The translations under genes and the position numbers were made by a program. The notes below the pieces were generated by a model. The model was not told where the DNA came from, did not search any database, and saw only the letters and a list, made by a program, of their open reading frames with translations. Below, piece after piece: positions 31,714-38,422 of a stretch of 38,422 nt of DNA. This DNA comes from Candidatus Methylomirabilota bacterium (GTDB lineage Bacteria; Methylomirabilota; Methylomirabilia; Rokubacteriales; DASRDR01): the NCBI GenBank assembly GCA_036005065.1, contig DASYQW010000162.1, positions 1-38,422 on the forward strand, in the 5' to 3' direction. How positions within the stretch are numbered: the stretch's first letter is position 1; each line of letters starts with the position of its first letter.

Positions 31714-33384
31714 ATGGGTAAGATCCCTGCCGAGTACCTGCCGCCGCGGGAGCTCTGGCCGCAGCGCATCTATACGCTTCCGGAGTTCAAGGAGATCCCT
31801 CAGCGGTTGAACAGCACCGAGGAGCTGCTGGACAAGACCGTCGCCGCCGGCAAAGGGGACCGGGTGGCGCTCTGTTTCGAGGACAGGCGGATGCCTTACA
31901 AGGCCCTCCTGGCCCAGGTCAACAAGCTGGGGAGCGCCCTGAAGCGGCTCGGCATCGAAGAGGCGGATCGGGTCGCGCTCCGCCTGCCGAACATCCCGCC
32001 GGCCATCGTGGCCAACTTTGCCGTGATCAAGATCGGTGGCGTGATCTTGCCGACCTCCGCCCTCTTCTCCCGTGCCGAGATCGCCCACGTTTTCAACAAT
32101 GCCGAGGTCAAGGCGGTCATCGTGGCCGCGGCCCTGCTGGACGAGCTCGAGAAGGCGAGAGCCGAGCTGAAAACGGTCAAGCACGTCATCGTCGTGGGGG
32201 GAGAGCCGGAGGAGATCAAGAAGAAGGGCTACGTGCCCTATCAGGAGCTGCTCGACTCCGGCGAGCCGACGTGCGACCCGGTGCGCCGGGATCGGATGGA
32301 CGTGTCGGTCCTCCTCTACACCTCCGGGACCACCGGCCTGCCGAAGGGAACGGCCCACTTCATGGAGGAGGCCCTCATCGTTCCGGATGGCTTCGGGAAG
32401 TCCTGTTGGCGCCTCGCCGACAGCGACGTCCTGCTCAGCGCCGCCCCCCTGGCGCTGGCGGCCGGGTACTCGGCCGCGGCCACCATCCCCTACCGATTCG
32501 GCACCGCGCTCTCTCTCCTGCCCCGCTTCACGCCGGAGGGGATGCTCGAGACCATTCAAAACCACAAGGTCACCGTCCTGTCGGCCCTTCCGACCGCCTA
32601 TCGGAAGCTGCTGCAGGTGCCCGACGCCGAGAAGCGGTACGATCTCAGCTCCCTGAAGATCTGCACCGGTGGCGGAGAATCCTTGACGGCCCAGACGTAT
32701 CTCGACTGGAAGGCCAAGTTTGGCCAGGAGATCTACGAGGGGCTCGGAACGACCGAGATGATGTTCGTTTTCATCAGCTCGGCCGTGACGCGGAAGGTCA
32801 AGCCGGGATCGATCGGGCCGGTGGGTCCCGGGTACGAGCTCCGGGTCGTCAACGAAGAGGGAAAGGATTGCAAGCCCGGCGAGACCGGCCAGCTGTGGGC
32901 GAGAGGCCCCACGGGGACCATTTACTGGCGCGATCCGGAAAAGCAACGGAGTTCCGTGAGGGACGGCTGGTGTCGCGCGGGTGACATGGTCAGCATGGAC
33001 GAGGACGGGTACATCTGGTTCCTCGCCCGAGAGGACGATCTGATCAAGAGCTCCGGGTACCGGATCGGTCCCGAGGAGATCGAGGACGTGCTGGTGACCC
33101 ATCCCGCCGTGGCCGATGCAGGCGTTGTCGGCGTCCCCGATCCGGTCATGGGGCAGAGGACGAAAGCCTTCGTCGCGCTCAAGCCCGGCCAACAGCCGTC
33201 CGAAGGCCTCAAGACCGAGCTGGTGGAATTCTGCAAGGGGAAGATTGCCGTGTACAAGCTCCCCCGGGAGGTCGAGTTCACCGACCAGATGCCACGCGCC
33301 CCGGGGCCGGGCGGCCCGGGAACGGGCAAGCTTCTCCGACGCATCCTCCGGCAGCGGGAGCCGGACAAGCCCAAAGCGCCGTAG
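31714..33384 (+). CDS. AMP-dependent acyl/aryl-CoA ligase
   Basis: A 556-residue ANL-superfamily enzyme forming an acyl-adenylate and then an acyl-CoA. Motifs: the P-loop-like LLYTSGTTGLPKGTAHF, YEGLGTTEM, GWCRAGDMVSMDEDGYIWF (in part), the hinge region REDDLIKSSGYRIGPEEIE and the C-terminal GTGKLLRRIL with the catalytic Lys. An unusual Pro/Gly insert (MPRAPGPGGPG) sits just before that Lys, where most members have a short PRT turn. The N-terminus resembles benzoate/2-aminobenzoate-CoA ligases, so an aromatic or branched acid is possible, not proven. AAGGAG and GGGGGA precede the ATG. It follows the MFS gene and may use its product. Confidence 0.9.
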   Translation: MGKIPAEYLPPRELWPQRIYTLPEFKEIPQRLNSTEELLDKTVAAGKGDRVALCFEDRRMPYKALLAQVNKLGSALKRLGIEEADRVALRLPNIPPAIVANFAVIKIGGVILPTSALFSRAEIAHVFNNAEVKAVIVAAALLDELEKARAELKTVKHVIVVGGEPEEIKKKGYVPYQELLDSGEPTCDPVRRDRMDVSVLLYTSGTTGLPKGTAHFMEEALIVPDGFGKSCWRLADSDVLLSAAPLALAAGYSAAATIPYRFGTALSLLPRFTPEGMLETIQNHKVTVLSALPTAYRKLLQVPDAEKRYDLSSLKICTGGGESLTAQTYLDWKAKFGQEIYEGLGTTEMMFVFISSAVTRKVKPGSIGPVGPGYELRVVNEEGKDCKPGETGQLWARGPTGTIYWRDPEKQRSSVRDGWCRAGDMVSMDEDGYIWFLAREDDLIKSSGYRIGPEEIEDVLVTHPAVADAGVVGVPDPVMGQRTKAFVALKPGQQPSEGLKTELVEFCKGKIAVYKLPREVEFTDQMPRAPGPGGPGTGKLLRRILRQREPDKPKAP

Positions 33385-33385
33385 A

Positions 33386-33571
33386 GCTTCGGGGGGCATC
33401 GGGGAGGTTTTCCGAGACCCCCCGAAGTCCTAGTCGATCGGAGGGGGCCTCAACGGCCCCCTCCGAAACCTCCCCCAGGAAAAGTTGCGCGGGCGAAGCC
33501 CGCGCTCGGAGCGCTGCTCGACGCATGGCCTGCTCGGGGCGAGCTGCCGGGATACTCCGACACACTCCTAG
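33386..33571 (+). repeat. Dispersed intergenic repeat, copy E (composite)
   Basis: Two units meet at CTAG (33430-33433). The left one is inverted: GGGGGGCATCGGGG...CCGAGACCCCCCGAAG, as in copy A read on the plus strand. The right one has a variant hairpin CGGAGGGGGCC/GGCCCCCTCCG, then GCGGGCGAAGCCCGCGCTCGGAGCG (in part), CTGCTCGACGCAT and CTGCCGGGATACTCCGACAC. It fills the space between the ligase and the hydrolase gene. Confidence 0.8.
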
Positions 33572-33576
33572 GCGCG

Positions 33577-34344
33577 ATGCACGTCCGCCGGGTCGCTGAT
33601 CTTCGGGCTTCTGACGGCTACTCGATCCCCGCCTATCTCCTCGAGCCTGATGCGGTGGCCCGCGGCGCGGCCGTCATCTGTCACGGCTACGGGAGCGCGA
33701 AGGCGGAGATGTTCGCGCTCGCCCTGGCCGTGGCCGAAGGCGCTCATTGCCGCGCGCTGTGCATCGACCTCCGGGGCCACGGGGAGAACCGCGCCCCGAT
33801 CGGCGCCGGGGTCCTGACCGACGTGCAGGCCGCGCTCGGCTACCTCTCGGCCGACGGTCCGGTCGTGGCCATCGGCCACAGCCTGGGTGGCCGGCTGGCC
33901 CTGATGACCGATGCCGACCTGGCGGTGGCCGTGTCGCCGGCGGCCGTGCAGGAGGTTTCCCCGCAGGGCCGCTGGATGTTCGAGAATTTCCCCAGCCCGC
34001 TCGTGCGAGAGCCCTACTCGGGTTACGTCGTCGAGCTACTCGAGCGCCTGGGCGACGTTCCGTCGCGCGCCGGGCCGTGCCTGCTGGTTCACGCCGCGCG
34101 CGATATCCCCAACATCATCGCCGGCACGCGGGAGCTCGCGGAGCGGCTGCCGGGGGCCACGGTGCATGAGGTCCGGGGTCATCTCCGGCCGGACGTCTCC
34201 TCCGAGAACGGGCTCGTCCGATACCTGCCCCGGTGGTACAACCACCTCGAGTTGAAGGTGAACCCGGAAGTCTTGTCGGTGGTGTCCGAGTGGGTGGGGG
34301 CGCGGCTGGGGGGACGTGACGCCGGCCGTCAGCCCGGCCGCTGA
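33577..34344 (+). CDS. Alpha/beta hydrolase
   Basis: A 255-residue alpha/beta-hydrolase-fold protein. The nucleophile elbow is GHSLGG (Ser in VVAIGHSLGGRLAL), the oxyanion region HGYGSAKAE and IDLRGHGENR precede it, and candidate acid and base are Asp in LLVHAARDIPNI and His in EVRGHLRPDV. These place it with small serine esterases/lipases or acyl-CoA thioesterase-like hydrolases; the substrate is unknown. No signal peptide. The ATG at 33577 lies directly after the tail of repeat copy E and no ribosome binding site is apparent. The C-terminus overlaps the convergent citrate synthase gene by 16 nt. Confidence 0.82.
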   Translation: MHVRRVADLRASDGYSIPAYLLEPDAVARGAAVICHGYGSAKAEMFALALAVAEGAHCRALCIDLRGHGENRAPIGAGVLTDVQAALGYLSADGPVVAIGHSLGGRLALMTDADLAVAVSPAAVQEVSPQGRWMFENFPSPLVREPYSGYVVELLERLGDVPSRAGPCLLVHAARDIPNIIAGTRELAERLPGATVHEVRGHLRPDVSSENGLVRYLPRWYNHLELKVNPEVLSVVSEWVGARLGGRDAGRQPGR

Positions 34345-35459
34345 TCGATCGGCACGTACGTCGCCTGGACCGGGCCCGAGTACTCCGCGCGAGGCCGGAT
34401 GAGCCGGTTGTGGGCGTGCTGCTCCAAGACGTGGGCGGACCAGCCGGCGATTCGGCTCATGGCGAAGACCGGGGTGAACTGGTCCGTGAGGATCCCCATG
34501 GCGGCATAAGCGGCGCCTGAGTAGAGGTCCACGTTGGGGTAGATGCGCTTTTGCTCGGTGACGACCCGGGCCACCGTGTCGAGGATCTCGACGTACCGAC
34601 TCTTTCCCGCTTGCTGGCCCAGCTCCATAGCGAGCCGGCGGAGGTGCTTGGCTCGTGGGTCCTCTACGCGGTACACGCGGTGCCCGAAGCCCATGATGCG
34701 GACCTTGTCGGCCAGAGCCTTCTTGATCCACCCCTCGGCCCGGCCCGGCTCCGTGATCGACTCGACCATGCGCATCACGCCTTCGTTGGCCCCACCATGG
34801 AGCGGGCCCTTCAGGGCCCCGATGGCGGACGTCACGGCGGAGTAGAGATCAGACAGAGTCGCGGCGGTAACCCGGGCGGCGAAGGTGGAGGCGTTCAGCT
34901 CGTGGTCGGCGTGCAGGATCAGGGCGACGTCGAGCGTCCTGGCGGCAAGCTCGGATGGCTTCTTGCCCGATATCATGTAGAGGAAGTTGGCGGCCAGGCT
35001 GAGGCGCGGGTTCGGCGCGACTGGAGTCTTCCCGTGCCGGATTCGCTCCCAGGCCGCCACCAGTGTAGGCATCTGAGCCGTGAGCTGGATGGCCCTGCGC
35101 AGGGTGGCTTCGCGGGAGTCGTCGGCGGGATCGGGATCATAGGTCGCGAGGGCGGAGACGCCGGTCCGCAGGACATCCATGGGGACCGCCTTCTTCGGCA
35201 GTGCCTTCAGGAGCCCCGTCAGCCGGGGAGGAAGCTTCCGAGCCCCCGCCAACGCCCTGAGGTGGCGGTCCAACTCCTTTCGGGAGGGGAACGTCCCGTG
35301 CCAGAGAAGGTAGGCGACCTCCTCGAAGGTGGAGTGAGCGACGAGGTCGTCTATGTCGAAGCCGCGGTAGAGGAGCCGCCCTCGTTGTCCGTCGATGAAA
35401 CAGATCTCGGAGGTCGAGACGACCACGTCTTCGAGGCCGGCCTTCACTGCCGTGTTCAT
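34329..35459 (-). CDS. gltA: Citrate synthase (citrate/2-methylcitrate synthase family)
   Basis: A 376-residue citrate synthase of the short, archaeal/Gram-positive-like type. Catalytic residues are visible: His in KGPLHGGANEGV, His in MGFGHRVYRVEDPR and Asp in YPNVDLYSGAAY. It condenses acetyl-CoA with oxaloacetate; 2-methylcitrate synthases share these motifs and cannot be excluded. I choose ATG 35459 (MNTAVKAGLEDV) because GGAGGG lies 4-5 nt upstream; an in-frame ATG at 35489 would add ten residues and fall within the promoter. It ends inside the hydrolase gene (34329-34344 overlap, convergent). Confidence 0.93.
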   Translation of the reverse strand: MNTAVKAGLEDVVVSTSEICFIDGQRGRLLYRGFDIDDLVAHSTFEEVAYLLWHGTFPSRKELDRHLRALAGARKLPPRLTGLLKALPKKAVPMDVLRTGVSALATYDPDPADDSREATLRRAIQLTAQMPTLVAAWERIRHGKTPVAPNPRLSLAANFLYMISGKKPSELAARTLDVALILHADHELNASTFAARVTAATLSDLYSAVTSAIGALKGPLHGGANEGVMRMVESITEPGRAEGWIKKALADKVRIMGFGHRVYRVEDPRAKHLRRLAMELGQQAGKSRYVEILDTVARVVTEQKRIYPNVDLYSGAAYAAMGILTDQFTPVFAMSRIAGWSAHVLEQHAHNRLIRPRAEYSGPVQATYVPIDQRPG

Positions 35460-35479
35460 GTGGCCCTCCGTGGCGCCTC

Positions 35480-35508
35480 TTTCTATCACACTCCGGTAGC
35501 CCCTTCAA
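35480..35508 (-). promoter_or_regulatory. Promoter of the citrate synthase gene
   Basis: On the minus strand TTGAAG (35508-35503), 17-nt spacer, TAGAAA (35485-35480). The transcript would start about 13 nt before the ATG at 35459, leaving just enough room for the GGAGGG ribosome binding site. Confidence 0.55.
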
Positions 35509-35554
35509 GGGCGTCTGGCACGCGGGGCCTGGTCGCGCGTGTCGGCTCGCGTGG

Positions 35555-35637
35555 TAGACTCTCCACCGATGGGGGAGAGGGAAATGGGGCGAAAGCCGCT
35601 TCGCGTATTTGCGTGGGGTGAATCGGATCCGCCCTAG
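35555..35637 (+). promoter_or_regulatory. Possible promoter and 22-codon upstream ORF before the ROK kinase gene
   Basis: TAGACT (35555-35560) lies 8 nt before an ATG at 35569 that opens a 22-codon frame (MGEREMGRKPLRVFAWGESD...) ending at TAG 35635-35637. This frame overlaps the kinase start (35618) in another frame. It could be a leader peptide or coincidence; the -35 region is weak. Confidence 0.25.
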
Positions 35638-36688
35638 CCCGCCCGCGCCCGACCCGGTGATCATCGGGGTGGACCTCGGAGGAACGAACGTCCGGGCCGC
35701 CGCCGTGGCCGAGGACGGGCGGCTCCTGAGCCCGCCGGTCGAGAACCCGTCAGAGGCGGCGGCCGGCTTCGAGCGGACGCTCGAGGCGATCGTCGGGACC
35801 ATCCGGGAGGCGATCCGTCGCGCCGGAGCCCCTTCGACCGGGACCGCCGTCGGGATGGCCGTCCCCGGGCACGTGGACGGCCCCACCGGCACCGTGCGCT
35901 GGGCCCCCAACTTCGGGGAGACGCGTGGGGGCCTCTTCGAGGCCTGGCGCGACGTCCCGCTCGGCCCGTCGGTCCAACGCGCCCTGGCTTGTCCCGTCTA
36001 CATGGGCAACGACGCCAACCTGGCCGCGCTCGGGGAATACCGGTTCGGGATCGGCCGGGGCCTGGCCCAGGGCTTCGTCCTGTTGACTCTGGGAACCGGG
36101 ATCGGCGCCGGCGTGGTGCTCACTCGGGCGCAGGTCCAGGGACCGGCCGACTGGGAGGGGGGCGTGCTGCTGGTCGGGGCCGAGGGGGGTGGCGCCGAGC
36201 TGGGCCACACGGTGGTGCTGGCGGGCGGCCCTCGCTGCGGCTGCGGCGCCAGTGGCTGCCTGGAGGCGCTGGCCAATCGGGACGCCATCATCGCGCGCGC
36301 GCGCGAGAAGCTGCGCCGGGCGGGGCAGAGCCGGCTGGCCGAGCTGTGCGAGGGCGACCTCGGGCGCCTCTCGCCGCGGCTCGTCGCCGAGGCCGCGGCG
36401 GAAGGTGACCCGGTGGCGCTCGAGGTCTGGGACGAGACCGGCTGGTATGTCGGGCTGGGCGTGGCGAACTTCATCAACACGTTCAACCCGGAAGCCGTCG
36501 CGGTCGGCGGTCAGATCGCCAAGGCCGGGGAACCCCTCTTCCAGGCCATCCGGCGCGCCGCTCGCGACCACGCCATCCCGACCCTGTTCGCGGCCTGTCG
36601 GATCGTGCCGGCCGAGCGGATCGAGGACGCCGGCATCATCGGGGCCGCGGCGCTCGCCTCGGCGCTGCGGCCGCGCGCCCGCACGTGA
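35618..36688 (+). CDS. ROK-family sugar kinase (glucokinase-like)
   Basis: A 356-residue ROK protein. ATP-binding VIIGVDLGGTNVRAAAV, second phosphate motif LLTLGTGIGAGVVL, catalytic Asp in MGNDANLAALGE, substrate-side GAELGHT and the ROK zinc motif CGCGASGCLEA are all present. No N-terminal helix-turn-helix domain, so it is a kinase rather than a repressor; glucose or another aldose is phosphorylated at O6 in the characterised relatives. Start choice is uncertain: GTG 35618 (MNRIRPSPPAPDP) or TTG 35609, neither with a ribosome binding site. TATTTG lies six bases before GTG 35618, a weaker version of the leaderless pattern seen elsewhere in this window. Confidence 0.9.
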   Translation: MNRIRPSPPAPDPVIIGVDLGGTNVRAAAVAEDGRLLSPPVENPSEAAAGFERTLEAIVGTIREAIRRAGAPSTGTAVGMAVPGHVDGPTGTVRWAPNFGETRGGLFEAWRDVPLGPSVQRALACPVYMGNDANLAALGEYRFGIGRGLAQGFVLLTLGTGIGAGVVLTRAQVQGPADWEGGVLLVGAEGGGAELGHTVVLAGGPRCGCGASGCLEALANRDAIIARAREKLRRAGQSRLAELCEGDLGRLSPRLVAEAAAEGDPVALEVWDETGWYVGLGVANFINTFNPEAVAVGGQIAKAGEPLFQAIRRAARDHAIPTLFAACRIVPAERIEDAGIIGAAALASALRPRART

Positions 36689-36707
36689 GCGCGGCGCTGT
36701 CGGCCGT

Positions 36708-37484
36708 TCACGCCCCCGGAATCGACCCGGGCAGGCCCGGCGCCAGGCGGTCGAGGACGGGACGCAGGAGCTCTGGCCGGTCCGTGATGATGCCGGCGAC
36801 TCCCCATTCGGCGACCTCGCGGGCGCGGGCCGGGTCGTTCACCACCCAGAGATAGCAGTCCAGGCCGGCCTCCCGGGCGGCGCCCACGTCGGGGGCCGTC
36901 GTCAGCTCGGCCGGGAGGCACAGGGCGTTCAGGACTCCTGCGGGCGCCAGTGCCGACGGCGCCAGGAGCCGGCCGACCACCAGCGCGCCGAGTCGGATGT
37001 CTGCATCGAGGTCGCGGCACTTCCGGAGCGCGTGGTGGTCGAACGAGGCGACGAGCGTCCGGTCGGTCACGCCATAGATCTGAAGCACCGTGAGGAGCCG
37101 CTCCTCGATCGCCGGGTAGAAATGGGAGCCTCCCTTCAGCTCGATCCCGAATGCCGACCGGTCCCGGAAGCGCTCGAGGACCTCAGGGAGCGTCTGGATC
37201 CGCTGGCCGCGGAACTGCCGGCCGAACCAGCGGCCGGCATCCAGGCGCTTGAGCTCGCGCGCGGTGTGCTCTCGCACCACACCGCGCCCGTTCGTCGTCC
37301 GCTCGAGGCGCCCATCGTGGATGACGACGAGCTGGTCGTCCGCCGTCAGGTGGACGTCCAGCTCCAGCGCGTCGGCCCCGGCCTCGATGGCGGCCTCGTA
37401 GGCCGCGATGGTGTGCTCCGGCGCGACGGCGCAGGCGCCGCGGTGCGCGATCAGGAGGGGCCGCCGGCCACTCGTCGTTGTCAT
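36708..37484 (-). CDS. Glycerophosphodiester phosphodiesterase
   Basis: A 258-residue GDPD-family TIM barrel hydrolysing glycerophosphodiesters to glycerol-3-phosphate and an alcohol. Motifs: LLIAHRGACAVAPEHTIAAY, ALELDVHLTADDQLVVIHDG, LERTTNGRG, FGIELKGG and the late DCYLWVVND and GIITDRPELL. The usual PENT box reads PEHT here, an Asn-to-His change next to the active site. No signal peptide, so probably cytoplasmic (UgpQ-like). ATG 37484 gives the normal length; the frame upstream to 37580 is non-conserved. It is divergent from plsC with only 29 nt between the start codons, and its start codon overlaps the proposed plsC -35 box. Confidence 0.9.
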   Translation of the reverse strand: MTTTSGRRPLLIAHRGACAVAPEHTIAAYEAAIEAGADALELDVHLTADDQLVVIHDGRLERTTNGRGVVREHTARELKRLDAGRWFGRQFRGQRIQTLPEVLERFRDRSAFGIELKGGSHFYPAIEERLLTVLQIYGVTDRTLVASFDHHALRKCRDLDADIRLGALVVGRLLAPSALAPAGVLNALCLPAELTTAPDVGAAREAGLDCYLWVVNDPARAREVAEWGVAGIITDRPELLRPVLDRLAPGLPGSIPGA

Positions 37485-37516
37485 GTCGGGCCCGCTCGTG
37501 GCAAGATGGCGGCGTG
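37478..37516 (+). promoter_or_regulatory. Promoter and leaderless start of the acyltransferase gene
   Basis: TTGTCA (37478-37483), 18-nt spacer, CAAGAT (37502-37507), then exactly six bases and GTG 37514. There is no Shine-Dalgarno sequence. This is the best-supported of the leaderless candidates because the -35 is also good. Confidence 0.5.
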
Positions 37517-38140
37517 CGCCGCGCTCCGCTCTGGTTCCTCGAGATCCTCCGCCCGTTCGTCTGGCTCGCCACCCGGGCACTCTTCCGGATCCGGTTCGAG
37601 GGCGTCGAGCACGTCCCGGCGGCCGGCCCCGTCCTCCTCACCCCCAACCACGTCTCGTACATGGACCCGCTGCTGATCACGATTCCTGTCCATCGGCCCC
37701 TTCACTACATGACGCTCGAGCCGTTCTTCCGGGTGCCCGGGCTCGGCGCCATGATCCGCTGGTGCCGCGCGTTCCCGGTGCGCGAGGACCTGGACCGTCA
37801 GGCGGTGCGGACCGCGATCCGTACGCTCCGCGCGGGCGAGCCACTCGTGATCTTCCCAGAGGGCGGCCGGTCGCGCGACGGGCGGCCCCTGCCGTTCCGC
37901 CCCGGCGCCTTCCGGATCGCGCTCCAGACCGAGACCCCGGTCATCCCGGTGACCATCGCCGGGGCCTTCGAGGCGTGGCCCGCCCACCGGCGCCTTCCGC
38001 GCCCCGGCCGCGTCACCGTCACCTACCACGCGCCGCTCACGCGGAAGGACCTGCCGCCGACCGCCGACCGGAAGTCGCAGCCGGAAGTCATGGCCGAGCT
38101 CGTCCGGGACCGGATCGCCGAGCGGCTCTCGATCCGCTGA
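37514..38140 (+). CDS. plsC: 1-acyl-sn-glycerol-3-phosphate acyltransferase (PlsC family)
   Basis: A 208-residue membrane-associated acyltransferase that makes phosphatidic acid from lysophosphatidic acid. It has the HX4D catalytic box TPNHVSYMDPLL, the FPEGGRSRDG block and VIPVTIAG, with an N-terminal hydrophobic helix (LWFLEILRPFVWLATRALF). GTG 37514 (VRRAPLWFLEIL) is chosen because a promoter-like TTGTCA/CAAGAT ends six bases upstream; an in-frame ATG at 37478 would add twelve residues overlapping that promoter. Its stop is immediately followed by repeat copy F. Together with the divergent phosphodiesterase it forms a small phospholipid pair. Confidence 0.9.
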   Translation: MRRAPLWFLEILRPFVWLATRALFRIRFEGVEHVPAAGPVLLTPNHVSYMDPLLITIPVHRPLHYMTLEPFFRVPGLGAMIRWCRAFPVREDLDRQAVRTAIRTLRAGEPLVIFPEGGRSRDGRPLPFRPGAFRIALQTETPVIPVTIAGAFEAWPAHRRLPRPGRVTVTYHAPLTRKDLPPTADRKSQPEVMAELVRDRIAERLSIR

Positions 38141-38287
38141 GTCCTTCGGGGGGGTCTCGGCAGACCCCCCAGAGGCCCCCCCTCTCGGGTTGGGTGGGTG
38201 GGCCCGGCGGCGGAGCCGCCGCTCGGAGCGCCGCTCGACGCATCGCTCGCTCGGGCAGGCTGCGGGGTTACGTCGACACCCCCGCTA
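38141..38287 (+). repeat. Dispersed intergenic repeat, copy F
   Basis: Directly follows the plsC stop: TTCGGGGGGGTCT/AGACCCCCC hairpin, a CCCCCCCTCTCGGG spacer, GGCGGCGGAGCCGCCGC, CTCGGAGCGCCGCTCGACGCAT and TTACGTCGACACCCCCGCTAA. It separates convergent plsC and the methyltransferase-like gene. Confidence 0.8.
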
Positions 38288-38422
38288 AGCCGGCTCGCCG
38301 CCGACCACGAGGCGGTAGCCCAGGTCGATCTCGTCGAGTCGGCGCAGGCGGCCGAAGCGCGCGTCCCACCGGCCCGACTGGAGATCGGCGGCCAGCCGCC
38401 CGAGTCCTCCGGCGACGGAGGC
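38285..38422 (-). CDS. C-terminal part of a probable SAM-dependent methyltransferase (runs off the window)
   Basis: The last 45 codons of a minus-strand gene ending in TAG at 38285-38287: ...LGRLAADLQSGRWDARFGRL then RRLDEIDLGYRLVVGGEPA. A C-terminal L-x-x-D-L-x-S-G-x-W-D-x-R-x-G-x-L-R-x-L-D-E-x-D-L-G-Y-R-L-V pattern is common at the end of class I methyltransferases of the UbiE/Methyltransf_11 sort in GC-rich bacteria, as I recall it. The SAM-binding motifs would be beyond the window, so the assignment is tentative. Its stop codon lies at the end of repeat copy F. Confidence 0.5.
   Translation of the reverse strand, partial: ASVAGGLGRLAADLQSGRWDARFGRLRRLDEIDLGYRLVVGGEPA

Overview
The window is GC-rich bacterial chromosome with dense genes on both strands. 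The gene content suggests an uncultured soil- or sediment-type bacterium of the Methylomirabilota/Rokubacteria kind: a selenocysteine formate dehydrogenase with an NrfD-type membrane subunit, split glycine decarboxylase, dimeric-type GlyRS, paired CaiB/BaiF CoA-transferases and no photosynthesis genes next to a chelatase-like AAA+/VWA locus. That lineage guess is inference from content only; no rRNA or other marker lies in the window.

Layout. 1-125: start of a nucleotidyltransferase-like gene leaving the window (-). 333-554: small one-helix membrane protein. 689-5025: three-subunit formate dehydrogenase; the catalytic subunit is read through an in-frame TGA (1163-1165) followed by a textbook bacterial SECIS hairpin. 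5178-9722: sigma70-type promoter and the glycine cleavage operon gcvT-gcvH-gcvPA-gcvPB. 9850-11340 (-): glycyl-tRNA synthetase. 11716-13044: serine hydroxymethyltransferase. The first third is therefore a formate/one-carbon/glycine island. 13591-17785: two paralogous CaiB/BaiF CoA-transferase subunits translationally coupled to each other, then small Cys-rich and unknown proteins; one of these is preceded by a frame-preserving 42-bp tandem repeat. 17867-18112: zinc-ribbon protein. 18431-24247: a 1938-residue single-chain biotin-dependent acyl-CoA carboxylase (biotin carboxylase, biotin carrier, long middle region, carboxyltransferase), an architecture reminiscent of eukaryotic acetyl-CoA carboxylase and rare in bacteria.

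24350-29309 (-): an operon of a chelatase-type AAA+ ATPase, a VWA domain, a 113-residue unknown, a 451-residue unknown and a TPR protein. The AAA+ and VWA reading frames are joined by a sequence almost identical to the programmed +1 frameshift site of prfB (AGGAGG, CAT, CTT TGA C), and the +1 frame stays open for exactly 73 codons into the VWA gene. The locus can therefore make both a 347-residue AAA+ protein and a 716-residue AAA+-VWA fusion. This is the most striking signal in the window.

30300-33384: an OFA/OxlT-type MFS transporter and an acyl/aryl-CoA ligase. 33577-38140: alpha/beta hydrolase, citrate synthase (-), ROK sugar kinase, glycerophosphodiester phosphodiesterase (-), PlsC-type acyltransferase. 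The window ends in the C-terminus of a probable SAM methyltransferase (-).

A dispersed intergenic repeat family (six copies; a G-tract/C-tract hairpin, a GCGGCGGC/GCCGCCGC hairpin and a conserved CGCTCGGAGCG...ACTCCGACAC tail) sits at the borders between these modules, usually directly after a stop codon and often beginning with CTAG. Several genes without a Shine-Dalgarno sequence have a -10-like hexamer exactly 6 nt before the start codon, suggesting leaderless transcripts. No rRNA, tRNA, CRISPR array or transposase gene was recognised.
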